From UBA4636 sp045534575 (GTDB taxonomy: Bacteria > Bacillota > Clostridia > Christensenellales > Borkfalkiaceae): DNA of 64,000 nt. The translations under genes were made by a program, and so were the position numbers. The DNA lies in contig JAZSJZ010000001.1 of assembly GCA_045534575.1 (NCBI GenBank), positions 62,001-126,000 of the forward strand. Reading direction: 5' to 3'. Shown here in pieces: positions 8,790-16,778 of this stretch. Below the pieces are notes generated by a model that had not been told where the DNA came from, ran no database searches, and worked only from the letters and a program-made list of their open reading frames with translations. Position 1 is the stretch's first letter, and each line of letters opens with the position of its first letter.

Positions 8790-10884
8790 ACAATAATAAC
8801 AATAACAAACCTAAAGCAAACCAGAACATTAAACTATTTTGATCAGCTTCGTCAAGGTTAACGGTAGTAGAACCAGTTTCCTCTTCGTCGTCTTGAGCAA
8901 GCAACTTAGGATTTGCACCAAAGTAGCACTCATCTTCCGATAAAGCAACGTAGAAGCTGTTTTCTTTTGGTTCAGACGTGTTATCGAGGTGTTGTGAAAT
9001 AGTGTAAACGCCAGGCATTGTTGCTGAATAGCTAAGTGGAAGCGTGCTATATTCGTAGTTCATCTTAACGTCGTAAGAAGACCAAGCCGAAGCATACTTC
9101 TTGTTACCAAAGTAAGTTGGTTTAACTTCATCGGTTGCGTAATTAATTTCAACGTATTCAGCGTTAGGCTTTGCATTGATGGTAACATCGCTGTCGATGT
9201 CGTATGAGTAATCTTCCAAAGTGTGCTTTAACGTAAATGCTGCGATATTTTTAGTAAACGTAGTCATATTAATTGATAACGGAATATCAGTATAACGAAG
9301 GTCAAAGCCAAATACTACGATTTTAATACCATCTTTTTCACCCGCAATGATTGCAGGCTCGCCATTGATAGTCATAACCGTTTGCATATCTTCGTTAGTT
9401 ACCGTTAAAGCGGTGTGTCTTGTAACTTTAGTTCCTAAGCCAGAATATTCAACTATGTTTTGTGCAAGAGTATTGCTCAAATTATCGCTAGTAGTTGAAA
9501 GATTTGCCGTTTGAGAAACCATTCCAGCGGTAGAGAAACCATAGTTAGCAGAGAAATTGCTGTTTTGTGGTGGGTTGATAATCCAAACTGAACCATCAGT
9601 AGGTAAAATTGTTGGAGGAGCAACGCCATCGTAAACATAAAGGTCAAAACCGGTGGTTACTGCCGTGTTCATAGGAAGTCTTGCGCTAACTTCCGAAATG
9701 TAAACTTCAGGGTTTGCGCTAAGAGCAGCAACGATGTATGGCGGAGTGGTGATATCTGCCGCTTGGTTAGAAACAACTTGAACGTTGAACTTTTCAGCCT
9801 CTGCACCGAAGCAGTAGAATTGGTCGTCGATAGCAAACGAGTCGCCAATTTCTTCACCGCTAGCCGTCGTTAATTTAAACTCTGCCATCTTGTAAGAAGA
9901 AATACGCATATCGGCATTAGAACCGCTCTCTAAAACAGATTCTTTTTCGCCTTCAATTCTAATAATTCTCGTTTGATCGTCATCATCAACGTCGTCTTCT
10001 TCAGCAACAGTAAAGTCAAGAGTTTGTTTAATAACGAGTTTTGATCTTTCAATTTCATCGTCGTAACCGTTAACACCGGTGATAGTTGCGGTTAAAGTGT
10101 AAGTTCCAGATTTATAGAACGAACCTGCGGTTACTTCGAAATAAATATAGTCATTGTTACCTTTGAATTCTTCAACCTTAATGATTGAAGCGTTCCAATC
10201 ACTATCTTCTGCAAAACTTACAACGTTTACAAAGCCGTTCTTAGTGAACTCTCTATCGGTATAAAGATATACTTCAAGATCTTCGTTTGCCGTTCTCTTT
10301 TCTCTAGCGATTTCTAACGCTGCAGCGTAGTCGGCAGTTTTGTAAGTGCAGTCAGTGTTACCCAAGGTCATGTTCATCTTAACGATGCAGTCGTTCCAGT
10401 CGTCGATGTAATCTTTCGATACGTCGAAAATAGGATTTAAACCTTCAACTTCTTCAGGAGTATCATCACATAAAATAACGGTGATGTTGTTAGATTCATC
10501 CGATTTTTGTGCTAATTCCTTAATTTCGTTTTTAGCGTTTTCAAACCTTGTTTTGCCGTTAGAAGAAACCGTCATCATACTTGCCGAAGCATCTAAAATG
10601 ATGAGTTTTTCTTTGGCTTCCTTATCGTCTTTTTCGTGGATAAGGTTAGGGTCTGAAATCATAAACGCAATAACTGCAACGATTAAGAGTTGAACGAATA
10701 ATAAAAGCGACCTTTTGAGCCATTGTAGTGGTATTTTACGTTTTCTATACTTTAAGCTCAAACGCCAAATGTGAGTAGAAGTGATCTTCTTTTCTTGGTA
10801 TTTTGGCTTTAAAATATAAATGATAATAACAATAGGAATACCGATGAGGGCAAGTAATCCTATTGGCGCTAATAATCCAAACAT
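8755..10884 (-). CDS. BatA-type membrane protein with VWA domain
   Basis: 709 residues. The N terminus has the BatA/aerotolerance-type hairpin of two membrane helices (5-25 and 58-76) with a basic loop. It is followed by a VWA domain with the D98-A-S-A-S102 metal-binding site, beta-rich domains, and a C-terminal membrane helix (about 683-700). Its start overlaps the DUF58 gene's stop in a TAATG junction, indicating translational coupling. Known relatives sit beside MoxR ATPases and DUF58 proteins. Function is inferred from that conserved gene neighbourhood. Confidence 0.8.
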   Translation of the reverse strand: MFGLLAPIGLLALIGIPIVIIIYILKPKYQEKKITSTHIWRLSLKYRKRKIPLQWLKRSLLLFVQLLIVAVIAFMISDPNLIHEKDDKEAKEKLIILDASASMMTVSSNGKTRFENAKNEIKELAQKSDESNNITVILCDDTPEEVEGLNPIFDVSKDYIDDWNDCIVKMNMTLGNTDCTYKTADYAAALEIAREKRTANEDLEVYLYTDREFTKNGFVNVVSFAEDSDWNASIIKVEEFKGNNDYIYFEVTAGSFYKSGTYTLTATITGVNGYDDEIERSKLVIKQTLDFTVAEEDDVDDDDQTRIIRIEGEKESVLESGSNADMRISSYKMAEFKLTTASGEEIGDSFAIDDQFYCFGAEAEKFNVQVVSNQAADITTPPYIVAALSANPEVYISEVSARLPMNTAVTTGFDLYVYDGVAPPTILPTDGSVWIINPPQNSNFSANYGFSTAGMVSQTANLSTTSDNLSNTLAQNIVEYSGLGTKVTRHTALTVTNEDMQTVMTINGEPAIIAGEKDGIKIVVFGFDLRYTDIPLSINMTTFTKNIAAFTLKHTLEDYSYDIDSDVTINAKPNAEYVEINYATDEVKPTYFGNKKYASAWSSYDVKMNYEYSTLPLSYSATMPGVYTISQHLDNTSEPKENSFYVALSEDECYFGANPKLLAQDDEEETGSTTVNLDEADQNSLMFWFALGLLLLLLFEWGLQYREQY

Positions 10885-11783
10885 TACTTAATTACCCCCG
10901 ATTCAAAGAGTTGTTCAAAGAATAACTTTTCAACGTTAGCATCGCTTCTGCCGAAAAGATACGTGATACCACGCTTTCTTGTGAATTGCTTAATATCTTC
11001 GAGATAGTCTTTCAATGCTCTTCTATAAGCATCGTATTCACCTCTCGTGATGTTAATCTTTAAGTTGCGTAAGTCGTAATGGTCATCTGATTCAGAGTCT
11101 AATAAGATAACTCTGCCCTTATAAGATGGGTCCATTTCTTCAGGGTCAAGCATATGAACGAGCATAACTTCCCTTCTCTTATACAACAAGTAGTCCACTG
11201 CTGATTTCCAGTTGTCTTCATTTAAGAAGTCGGAAACAAGAATTGTCATACCGTCGTTGCTACCTACGTTCTCGCAAGTGGTGATTGCCTTGTTAAAGTT
11301 CGATTCACCCTTGAATTCAGTATCTTCAAGTTGAGATAATGCGCCAAGGAACGCTTCCTTGTTAGACAAAATACCCCAAGGGTCAATCGCAAGATTACCC
11401 TTTACTAACTTGATAGTTACTTTATCCATGTTTTGAATTGCAAGATAGCCAAGCGCCGCAACGGTTTGCAAAGCAAATTCCTTCTTCGCTGAATCTTTAA
11501 ACGCCATAGATGACGAGCAGTCAAGGAAGATGTGAATATGCATTTGCCTTTCGTCAGTGAACAGTTTTATAAAAAACTTTTCAAAACGGCTATACAAATT
11601 CCAGTCAATACGCCTAAGATCGTCGCCCAAGATGTAATCACGGTAGTCAGCAAACTCAACCGTAGAACCATACGATTTAGTTTTGTGCGTTCCACCGAAG
11701 AAACCTCTCATAGCGGTCTTCATATTGAAAGAGATAGCCTCAAGACGGCTTAAGAATCCGTCGTTGATTATCTTCTTCTTCAT
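10884..11783 (-). CDS. DUF58 domain protein
   Basis: 299 residues, cytosolic. It shows the DUF58 signature YRDYILGDDLRRIDWNLYSR (near 46-65), then a VWA-like fold with a FLDCSSSM metal-binding site. It lies 8 bases downstream of moxR and is coupled to the BatA-like gene. DUF58 proteins are the usual partner of MoxR AAA+ ATPases. The substrate is unknown. Confidence 0.88.
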   Translation of the reverse strand: MKKKIINDGFLSRLEAISFNMKTAMRGFFGGTHKTKSYGSTVEFADYRDYILGDDLRRIDWNLYSRFEKFFIKLFTDERQMHIHIFLDCSSSMAFKDSAKKEFALQTVAALGYLAIQNMDKVTIKLVKGNLAIDPWGILSNKEAFLGALSQLEDTEFKGESNFNKAITTCENVGSNDGMTILVSDFLNEDNWKSAVDYLLYKRREVMLVHMLDPEEMDPSYKGRVILLDSESDDHYDLRNLKINITRGEYDAYRRALKDYLEDIKQFTRKRGITYLFGRSDANVEKLFFEQLFESGVIK

Positions 11784-11791
11784 ACGGCGTA

Positions 11792-13033
11792 TTAATCATC
11801 CTCTTCTTCGTCTTCTACTTTTTTAGCCTTTTTTGCAGCCTTTTTAGCCTTTTTTGCTGGCTTTTCTTCTTCAACGTCAACTTCTTCTTCGTCTTCGTCT
11901 TCTTCTACTTCTTCGTCATTGTCAACTTCATCTTCGTCTTCATCAACTTCATCTTCATCGTTATCAACAACGTCTTCGTCAGCATCTACTGCTTTTGCCT
12001 TCTTGTTATCTTTTGCTTTCTTAGTGATTTTTGCAATTTCGTCTTTAACGATAGTGCCACCAAGTTCTTTAACGATTTCAGCAATTACGTCGTCAGTAGT
12101 GATGTGTTCAGTGATTGCTTCGAAGTTAAGTTTAATTCTGTGACGGAGAACAGGAATTGCTAATGCGTTAATATCAGTAGTAGAAACGTTAAATCTACCG
12201 AAGATAAGTGCTCTAACCTTAGCAGCGGTGATAAGTGCTTGTGCAGCACGAGGAGATGCACCGAAACGGAGGTATTTCTTAGCAACTTTTGCAGGAGCTT
12301 CGCTTTCTGGTTGAGTTGCAACTACGAGTTTCATAGTGTATTGTAAAACTTTATCAGCTACAGGGATTTCCTTAGCAACTTCTCTCATCTTAAGAAGTTC
12401 TTCGCCGTTACAAGCAGCGCTTGCAGTTTCTTCCATAGTCTTTTGAGTCATTACAACGACTTCCTTAAGTTCAGCCATGGTAGGATAAGTAACGATAAGT
12501 TTGAACATAAAACGGTCCATTTGTGCTTCTGGAAGTGGGTAAGTACCATCTTGCTCAACAGGGTTTTGAGTTGCAAGAACGAAGAATGGTTCTTCTAACT
12601 TTCTAGTTGTACCCATAACGGTTACGCTATGTTCTTGCATGGCTTCGAGGAGTGCTGATTGAGTCTTAGGAGTAGCACGGTTAATTTCGTCGGCAAGGAT
12701 AATGTTAGAGAAAATTGGGCCTGGTTCGAATTGGAACTTAGAGTTACCCGTTTCGTCTTTTACGATGATGTTAGTACCGGTAACGTCGGCAGGCATCAAG
12801 TCAGGAGTAAACTGAATTCTTGAGAAAGGAAGATCGAATACTCTACCTAAAGTTCTAACCAAACGAGTTTTACCTACACCTGGAACACCTTCCAAAAGAA
12901 CGTTACCACCAGCAATCATTGCGATTACTGAACCGTAAACTACGTCTTGTTGACCAACCATATCTTTGCTGATTTGCTCAAATATTTCTGCTGCTCTATC
13001 ACTAAAGTTTAAAATGTCTTTTTCTGAAACCAT
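11792..13033 (-). CDS. MoxR-family AAA+ ATPase
   Basis: 413 residues. Walker A GVPGVGKT (49-56), Walker B ILADE (112-116), the MoxR-typical FEPGPIFSN segment and ATQNPVEQDGTYPLPEAQMDRF sensor region. Residues after about 330 form an unusual tail of alternating acidic runs and Lys-Ala blocks, rich in D, E and K, which looks disordered and is not part of the family core. MoxR proteins act as chaperone-like motors for VWA-domain partners, which are encoded immediately downstream. Binding site AAAGGTGG precedes the ATG. Confidence 0.92.
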   Translation of the reverse strand: MVSEKDILNFSDRAAEIFEQISKDMVGQQDVVYGSVIAMIAGGNVLLEGVPGVGKTRLVRTLGRVFDLPFSRIQFTPDLMPADVTGTNIIVKDETGNSKFQFEPGPIFSNIILADEINRATPKTQSALLEAMQEHSVTVMGTTRKLEEPFFVLATQNPVEQDGTYPLPEAQMDRFMFKLIVTYPTMAELKEVVVMTQKTMEETASAACNGEELLKMREVAKEIPVADKVLQYTMKLVVATQPESEAPAKVAKKYLRFGASPRAAQALITAAKVRALIFGRFNVSTTDINALAIPVLRHRIKLNFEAITEHITTDDVIAEIVKELGGTIVKDEIAKITKKAKDNKKAKAVDADEDVVDNDEDEVDEDEDEVDNDEEVEEDEDEEEVDVEEEKPAKKAKKAAKKAKKVEDEEEDD

Positions 13034-13107
13034 AATATAATTTCCACCTTTAAATTTTTTTATTTTTATTTTTTGCTTTTGTTAAAGCTTTATTTTAATT
13101 TAATGAA

Positions 13108-14877
13108 TTACTTATCCTTATTCTTGTTCATAAGGTTGAAGTAAGCGATTGCCATGTTATAAGTTTCTTCGTCGATATCACCATTTTCAAGTGCTTGATT
13201 TAACGCTTGTTCATAACCGTTTTCAAACGCTGTGTAGAAGTCTTGACTACCGTCAATAACCTTATCACTCTTGATGATAACACTTAAACCAGAACCGCCA
13301 GAGTCACCCGCGAACGGATCGTCAGCTCCGCCACTTTTTGAAGTAGAACCAGAACTTGAACCAGAACCCGAACCAGAGTTAGAACCCTTTAAGCTACCAG
13401 AACCTGAGTTAGAACCAGAGCCTGAGCCCGAACCCGAGCCACTGCCCGAACCTGAACCAGAACCTGAGCCACTACCCGAGCCAGAACCAGAGCCTGAGCC
13501 TGAGTTAGAACCCTTCAAACTTCCGTCACCAGAATTTGAACCAGAACCTGAACCCGAGCCACTGCCAGAGCCTGAACCTGAGCCAGAACCAGAGCCCGAC
13601 ATGCTGCCTGAACCTGAGTTAGAAGTTGGTTTCTTTTGATCTTCGAGTTGTTGAATATCTTTAATCGCTTCATCAATCTCTTCTTTCATTTGATCTTTAA
13701 CTTCTTCTTCTTTTTCAAGTTTTTCTAAAGCGTCGGTAACTTCTTGCTTAGTATCTTCAACCTTATCAGCAGCCTCTTGCTTTTCTTGTTCGGTTAAAGT
13801 TCCGTTCTCTATCTTAGTTGCGGTATCTTCCAAGGTCTTAATAAGATCTTCCAAGATAGGATAGAGTGGTGATAATTCGTTACCAGCGATAGCATTTCTA
13901 ATATCGTTGGCAGCATTTTTAAGTTCCGTAGCATTTGCAGGATTAGTTGCGTCAATATTCTCAATAACCGTAGATAGGTTACCTAGAGCATTTTCAGCAC
14001 GCTTCTTATCGTTTGTTTTAACCGCTTCGCCAAGTTCTTTTAACGCTTCTCTTGAACCTGAATCAGCAACGATACCCGATAGGTTGTTACCAATGTTGAG
14101 CGTTGCTTGCTTAGCGTCGGCAATAACTTGTTCGATTTCAGCCTTAGTTTGTTCGATTCTTGCAATCTTACCAGCCGTATCGTTTGAAGCAATTTGGTCA
14201 ACTTCAACTTCTAACGATTCAATCTTATCGAACAATTCGTTGTAGGTAAAGTCACGAATAATATCGTTTTCGTAAGCTTCGTTAACGATTCTCTTAAGTT
14301 CTTCGATAAGCTCGTCGATACGCGCGTCAATTTGCTTGTCAATCTTAGCGTTGTGCTGACGATTCAACAAGTCTTGCGCTTCAACGTCAGGAAGAGCAAT
14401 GAGCGCAGGAAGACCGATAAACGCAAATGCAAGCATAAGAATAAGCGCAAATATTGGGAAGCGCATTTTCATTTGCTTAGGCTCAACCGTCTTAATCTTT
14501 TCACCAGCGTCTTGCCTTTGCATTTTTGCAACAACCGAATCGTCGTTAGCGAACTCAACCATTGTTACGGCTCTGTCTTCCAACCCCATATCATCTAGAC
14601 GAGTCGCAACGTTTTCGTCTTTTGGCAAGAAAACTTTGTAATAGAACCAGAACGAGCACGCTATGAATACGATAACGCCAACCACGATTATAATCCAGTT
14701 AATCTTTGCATTGAAAAGATATAACCCTAGCGATAAAACGCCAATCGCAAGGAAAGCGAGCATTCCGGCAAAGAACAAAGATTTTAAAAGAAGTTCTATA
14801 CCTAACCTTTGACGGTAACTGGTAAGCGAATCTTCTCTTTTATCTTGCCTGAGCATTTTCTTAAAATCCACTTTCAC
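13108..14877 (-). CDS. Membrane coiled-coil protein with Gly-Ser repeat linker
   Basis: 589 residues from a GTG start, chosen because GGAG lies 5 bases upstream. Two membrane helices (about 33-53 and 60-80) are followed by a third hydrophobic segment near 145-165, a long helical coiled-coil region (about 180-410), and a low-complexity stretch of nearly 100 residues built from Gly-Ser pairs with interspersed GSLKGSNS blocks (coded at about 13330-13620). A short folded C terminus ends it. First gene of the MoxR operon. Comparable large membrane proteins occur at this position in related operons, but I do not recognise a defined family. Confidence 0.75.
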   Translation of the reverse strand: MKVDFKKMLRQDKREDSLTSYRQRLGIELLLKSLFFAGMLAFLAIGVLSLGLYLFNAKINWIIIVVGVIVFIACSFWFYYKVFLPKDENVATRLDDMGLEDRAVTMVEFANDDSVVAKMQRQDAGEKIKTVEPKQMKMRFPIFALILMLAFAFIGLPALIALPDVEAQDLLNRQHNAKIDKQIDARIDELIEELKRIVNEAYENDIIRDFTYNELFDKIESLEVEVDQIASNDTAGKIARIEQTKAEIEQVIADAKQATLNIGNNLSGIVADSGSREALKELGEAVKTNDKKRAENALGNLSTVIENIDATNPANATELKNAANDIRNAIAGNELSPLYPILEDLIKTLEDTATKIENGTLTEQEKQEAADKVEDTKQEVTDALEKLEKEEEVKDQMKEEIDEAIKDIQQLEDQKKPTSNSGSGSMSGSGSGSGSGSGSGSGSGSGSNSGDGSLKGSNSGSGSGSGSGSGSGSGSGSGSGSGSGSGSGSNSGSGSLKGSNSGSGSGSSSGSTSKSGGADDPFAGDSGGSGLSVIIKSDKVIDGSQDFYTAFENGYEQALNQALENGDIDEETYNMAIAYFNLMNKNKDK

Positions 14878-14982
14878 ATTTCTCCTTTATATTATTTTTG
14901 AAGTGATATTTTTTAACTTATTTAACGCCTTTTCACCTTAAAAAGGTGGGAAAGAGCGATAATAATAAATCATACAATAAAT

Positions 14983-15011
14983 ATTATAATATTATAAAAA
15001 AAATATGTCAA
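14983..15011 (-). promoter_or_regulatory. Sigma-A promoter of the MoxR/VWA operon
   Basis: Minus strand TTGACA, 17-bp spacer, TATAAT. The leader is about 100 bases and contains a small CACCTT/AAGGTG hairpin (14934-14948). Confidence 0.75.
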
Positions 15012-15543
15012 CTTAATTGCTAAAAGAACTCCATTTTTTTAATATAAAGTGCTAAATTTTTAGTAAAATCGTCGAATTTTAGCGATTTTTTTGCACTAAA
15101 AGCAACAACGCAAAAACACAAAAATCCGTATAGTGTATATAACTAGAAAAATAAGACAAACGAATAATATGCGATAAATAAAAGAATTTTTGCTTTTTCT
15201 TAACTAAATAATTTAGATTTTAAAAATCCTTATTTAATTTTATTGGAAAAATTTGTGTCTTTTTGTGAAAACTTCGGTGAATATATTCAAAATTCAGCAC
15301 TTTTTAAATAGTTTTTAGACCAAATTCCTCTCTTTTTAGAGCAAACGGCGGACTTGACTAATTATATATATTATATAATAGGAAAGCAAATCACCTTCTT
15401 TTGCCCGCCAGGGCAAACTTCTTCACTTGCCTTTAGGCAAACTTTTTCACTCTTCACTATTCACTCTTCACTTCTCTTTATTCTTTATTCATTATTCTTT
15501 ATTCATTATTCTTTATCCCGTTGCCGTTAGGCAATTCACAACT
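15012..15543. other. Long AT-rich intergenic region with minisatellite
   Basis: I see no gene here. From about 15400 to 15530 there are two TTTGCC/GGCAA hairpins and runs of CACT(C/A)TTCA and TTCTTTATTCATTA repeats. This is low-complexity DNA related to the 4784-4890 repeat. Confidence 0.5.
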
Positions 15544-15576
15544 AAAAAAACCGCAAGCCATCGCTTACGGTTTTTT
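15544..15576 (-). terminator. Terminator after rpsR
   Basis: AAAAAACCG-x-AAGC paired with GCTT-x-CGGTTTTTT, ending the rpsF-ssb-rpsR operon. Confidence 0.8.
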
Positions 15577-15588
15577 GTTTAAAAATTA

Positions 15589-15834
15589 TTATTCGCCTTT
15601 AAATGGGAGAAGCGCGCAGTGGCGAGCTTTCTTGATAGCCTCTGCAAGTTCTCTTTGGTGCTTTGCGCAAACACCGGTCATACGTCTTGGAAGGATTTTA
15701 CCCTTTTCCGTGATATATTTTTTTAACTTGCCAGATTCTTTATAATCAATGAAATCAACCTTATCAACGCAGAAAGAGCAAACTTTCTTTCTGTTAGGTC
15801 TTCTCATAGGCTTTTTTGTTTGTTTTTCTTCCAT
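15589..15834 (-). CDS. rpsR: 30S ribosomal protein S18
   Basis: 81 residues, typical length. VCSFC near the start plus later VCAKH and RHCALLPF supply the cysteine-containing (zinc-binding-type) form of S18. The YKESGKLKKYITEKGKILPRRMTG core is diagnostic. It binds S6 on the small-subunit platform. Third gene of the classical rpsF-ssb-rpsR operon. Confidence 0.97.
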   Translation of the reverse strand: MEEKQTKKPMRRPNRKKVCSFCVDKVDFIDYKESGKLKKYITEKGKILPRRMTGVCAKHQRELAEAIKKARHCALLPFKGE

Positions 15835-15853
15835 AATAAACTCCTTTTAAATT

Positions 15854-16261
15854 TTAGAACGGCAAATCGTCGGTATCGTCATCAACGGGAACCAATTTTG
15901 CCTTTTCACGCCTTACAGGGCGCGCGTCTTCGTCCTCTTCGTTAACGCGAGATGGTAAAAATTCAATTTCACTCGCGATAATATCGGTAACGTTTCTTTT
16001 AACGCCGTCTTTATCTTCGTAAGAACGAGTTTGAAGACTGCCCGAGATAGCAACTTTGCTACCCTTTTTTAGGTATCTGCCACAATTTTCAGCTTGAGTT
16101 CTCCAAACGGTAATGTTGAAGAAATCAGTTTGCCTTTCTCCGTCACTGCCAGAATAAGTCCTATTAACAGCAATAGCAAAACGGCATACTTTAATACCGT
16201 TGCTCGTTTCTGCAAGTTCAGGATCTCTTGTTAGATTACCAATTAGAAATACTTTGTTCAT
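15854..16261 (-). CDS. ssb: Single-stranded DNA-binding protein
   Basis: 135 residues. N-terminal OB fold begins MNKVFLIGNLTRDPEL, with the conserved W-R-x-x-A-E-N and Y-L-K-K-G-S segments. A short acidic linker leads to the DDLPF tip that recruits replication and repair partners. It lies between rpsF and rpsR as in most Bacillota. Confidence 0.97.
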   Translation of the reverse strand: MNKVFLIGNLTRDPELAETSNGIKVCRFAIAVNRTYSGSDGERQTDFFNITVWRTQAENCGRYLKKGSKVAISGSLQTRSYEDKDGVKRNVTDIIASEIEFLPSRVNEEDEDARPVRREKAKLVPVDDDTDDLPF

Positions 16262-16279
16262 AGTTTTCTCCTGCTTTTG

Positions 16280-16570
16280 TTATTTTGAGTTTCGAACAGA
16301 TACGAGTCTTCTTAATACGTTTTCAGTGATACCGGCAACTCTATCGAGTTCTTTAATGAAAGATGGGTCTGATTCAAACGTCATAAGAACGTAATAGCCT
16401 TCGGTCTTGTAGTTGATAGGGTAAGCGAGCTTTCTAACGCCCCACTTATCGCTTGCTTCAACAACGCCACCGTTATCTTTAACGAGCGCTTCGAACTTAG
16501 CAATAATTGCTTCTTTTGCTTCGTCCGCTACGCTTGCGTCAATGATGTAAAGCATTTCATACTTCTTCAT
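16280..16570 (-). CDS. rpsF: 30S ribosomal protein S6
   Basis: 96 residues, full length. MKKYEMLYIID opening, WGVRKLAYPINYKTEGYYVL core and the C-terminal R-R-L-V segment are typical. Strong binding site (AGGAGG) 8 bases upstream. It heterodimerises with S18 and heads the operon. Confidence 0.97.
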   Translation of the reverse strand: MKKYEMLYIIDASVADEAKEAIIAKFEALVKDNGGVVEASDKWGVRKLAYPINYKTEGYYVLMTFESDPSFIKELDRVAGITENVLRRLVSVRNSK

Positions 16571-16675
16571 ATTTTTTACCTCCTGGTCTTATTCGGCCTG
16601 CCAACAAGTGGCAAGCAAGGTTTCGGTTTTTCAACCGATTTTTCACAAGGCTTAAAGTTTTTTCGCCTTCAAGCC
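16571..16675 (-). ncRNA. Candidate S6:S18-responsive rpsF leader
   Basis: About 100 bases of 5' untranslated RNA. It contains a long-range stem (AGCAAGGCTT ... AAGCCTTG), a small GGTTGAAAAACC hairpin, and a CTTGCCA/TGGCAGG hairpin followed immediately by CCGAA next to the binding site. Known rpsF leaders in bacteria bind the S6:S18 complex through a CCG-containing element. Position and the CCG support this, but I could not test it against the consensus. Confidence 0.45.
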
Positions 16676-16680
16676 TTGCT

Positions 16681-16709
16681 ATTTTAACAAATAATATAAT
16701 ATTTGTCAA
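16681..16709 (-). promoter_or_regulatory. Promoter of rpsF-ssb-rpsR
   Basis: Minus strand TTGACA, 17-bp spacer, TAAAAT. Confidence 0.75.
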
Positions 16710-16778
16710 TCGTTTAACAATAAATTCTTATTTTACTTCATTTTGCCTTGAATTTTAAGTTTTCGAAAAATCAAGCGG

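Noticed and set aside
11919..12143. Ser/Thr-rich plus-strand frame
   Set aside because: Shadow of the acidic tail of MoxR on the other strand.
13271..13639. 122-residue Pro-Glu repeat frame
   Set aside because: Antisense shadow of the Gly-Ser repeat coding region.
15400..15530. Possible CRISPR-like array
   Set aside because: Repeats are short, simple and irregular (TTCATTA and CACTTCA units) with no spacers and no cas genes nearby.
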